A DNA stretch of 64,000 nt. It comes from Pontiella desulfatans (GTDB lineage Bacteria; Verrucomicrobiota; Kiritimatiellia; Kiritimatiellales; Pontiellaceae). A model generated the notes under the pieces. That model saw only the letters and a list, made by a program, of their open reading frames with translations. It searched no databases and was not told the origin of the DNA. Shown here in pieces: positions 63,104 through 64,000 of this stretch. The stretch is taken from positions 682,001-746,000 of the forward strand of contig NZ_CAAHFG010000001.1 in the NCBI RefSeq assembly GCF_900890425.1, given 5' to 3'. Each line of letters begins with the position of its first letter. Position 1 is the first letter of the stretch. The position numbers were made by a program, and so were the translations under genes.

Positions 63104-64000
63104 ATGAAAAAATCAGCGGTAATTAAGTCGTGTATATTATTAACGGGAATTTGTGCAATCGGACCCGTTTATGCCGATTTTGTCAGTGGGCCAGGCGGAG
63201 GTTCGGTCACCGAGTCCAACAATTGGAGTAAAGGTGTTTTTGATCCAACGGAAAATCCGGTGACTGTAACCTCTACCGGAGATAATGAAGATCTCATTGG
63301 TGGTGATCGAATCATGTACCTTCTCTCTGATTTTGCCACATTTAATAATTTTTCGCTCGGTGCCACTAGCAATACAAGAGGTGGCCACCTCGTAATCTCA
63401 AATGGAACTTTTACGGCAGAAAATGTGAGGATAAACCAGAATACAGGAGCGATTGCGGATGCCTGTACGCTCACACAGCTGGGAGGGACGGCAAACATTG
63501 GCGTGCTGAATATCGGGTTGAATACATCAGGCGAAGCCACCTACACGGTTGCCGGTGGGATACTCAATGTTACAGGATCCATCAACTTTACCGACGGACA
63601 GGAAAATCAGGAACATACCCTCGAGATTGATGGGCAGGGTGCTTCAAGTATAACGGTTGGAGGGGATGTTTTCCTCGGAGCAGGAACCGGCATCGCGTAT
63701 CAGAATATACGCTTCAATCTTGGACCGACCGGAATTACCCCGCTTCAAATTACCGGCAGCATTTTTGCGGATGAACAGTCGGAATATATCATCGATGGAG
63801 CCAACTACACGGGAGGCGAGAACAGTATTACGCTTTTGACTGCTGGTAACTTCTTTGCATCGCAGTCCAATTCCGTGACTGTTACGTTCCTGAATTTTAA
63901 TGATTACATTCCGTCGTTATCCTTTGTGAATAAGGAATTGACCCTCACGATCATCGATAACCCTTATCCGGAGCTGTTGGAGGATCCGAGTTTTGAAAGC
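63104..64000 (+). CDS. Secreted beta-rich protein, 3'-truncated by the window edge
   Basis: An open frame begins with the ATG at 63104 after AGCAGGAGGAAAA, an excellent ribosome-binding site, and runs to the end of the window with no stop. About 299 residues are visible. The signal peptide is about 1-25 (ending GPVYA). The following sequence is a Gly/Asn/Thr-rich repetitive beta structure (GGHLVISNGTFTAENVRI, GVLNIGLNTSGEATYTVAGG) of the kind found in autotransporter-like and PEP-CTERM surface proteins. The last visible residues, LLEDPSFES, match the opening of the CBM4/9-like domains elsewhere in the window, so a CBM probably follows. Confidence 0.75.
   Translation, partial: MKKSAVIKSCILLTGICAIGPVYADFVSGPGGGSVTESNNWSKGVFDPTENPVTVTSTGDNEDLIGGDRIMYLLSDFATFNNFSLGATSNTRGGHLVISNGTFTAENVRINQNTGAIADACTLTQLGGTANIGVLNIGLNTSGEATYTVAGGILNVTGSINFTDGQENQEHTLEIDGQGASSITVGGDVFLGAGTGIAYQNIRFNLGPTGITPLQITGSIFADEQSEYIIDGANYTGGENSITLLTAGNFFASQSNSVTVTFLNFNDYIPSLSFVNKELTLTIIDNPYPELLEDPSFES

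Overview
The window looks like part of a polysaccharide-utilisation region from a marine bacterium of the PVC group, most plausibly Kiritimatiellota (Pontiella-like). The reasons are eleven secreted Cys-type S1 sulfatases, a PEP-CTERM protein, glycoside hydrolases with unusual C-terminal modules, and no SusC/SusD pair. The taxonomic call is inference from gene content.

Left block (1-23.6 kb, all + strand). It opens with the 3' part of a large secreted protein, a small PEP-CTERM protein, a carbohydrate-binding-type protein and a 992-residue clan GH-A-like hydrolase. A tight gene string follows: GH2, metallophosphoesterase/LamG, sulfatase, EF-hand sulfatase, multidomain sulfatase, GH43-like, sulfatase, EF-hand sulfatase.

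Junction (23.6-26.4 kb). A 3' half of a CAU-anticodon tRNA with its terminator lies on the minus strand. It is followed by an element carrying a DDE integrase/transposase, a DUF4160/DUF2442 pair and about 500 bp of non-coding sequence. This looks like an integration scar between the two enzyme blocks.

Right block (26.4-64 kb, all + strand). It begins with cytoplasmic sugar catabolism: a RhaT-like symporter, an enolase-superfamily dehydratase or cycloisomerase, an aldehyde dehydrogenase, a KDPG-type aldolase, a Dabb protein and a PfkB-type KDG kinase. With almost no gaps these lead into two EF-hand sulfatases, two tandem GH2 paralogues and a GH78-like enzyme. After a REP-like palindrome come a GH16 enzyme, another GH2, four more sulfatases, a beta-helix protein, an SGNH acetylesterase, an alpha/beta-hydrolase, a large CBM/beta-helix protein and the start of a further secreted protein.

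How it fits together: secreted sulfatases and esterases would strip sulfate and acyl groups while GH16, GH2, GH43, GH78 and beta-helix enzymes depolymerise the glycan. A monosaccharide would enter through the RhaT-like symporter, be oxidised and dehydrated or isomerised to a 2-keto-3-deoxyhexonate, phosphorylated, and cleaved to pyruvate and glyceraldehyde-3-phosphate. GH16, GH2 and this route suggest a sulfated galactan with anhydrogalactose (carrageenan or agar type). RhaT plus GH78 keep a rhamnose-containing polymer such as ulvan open as an alternative.
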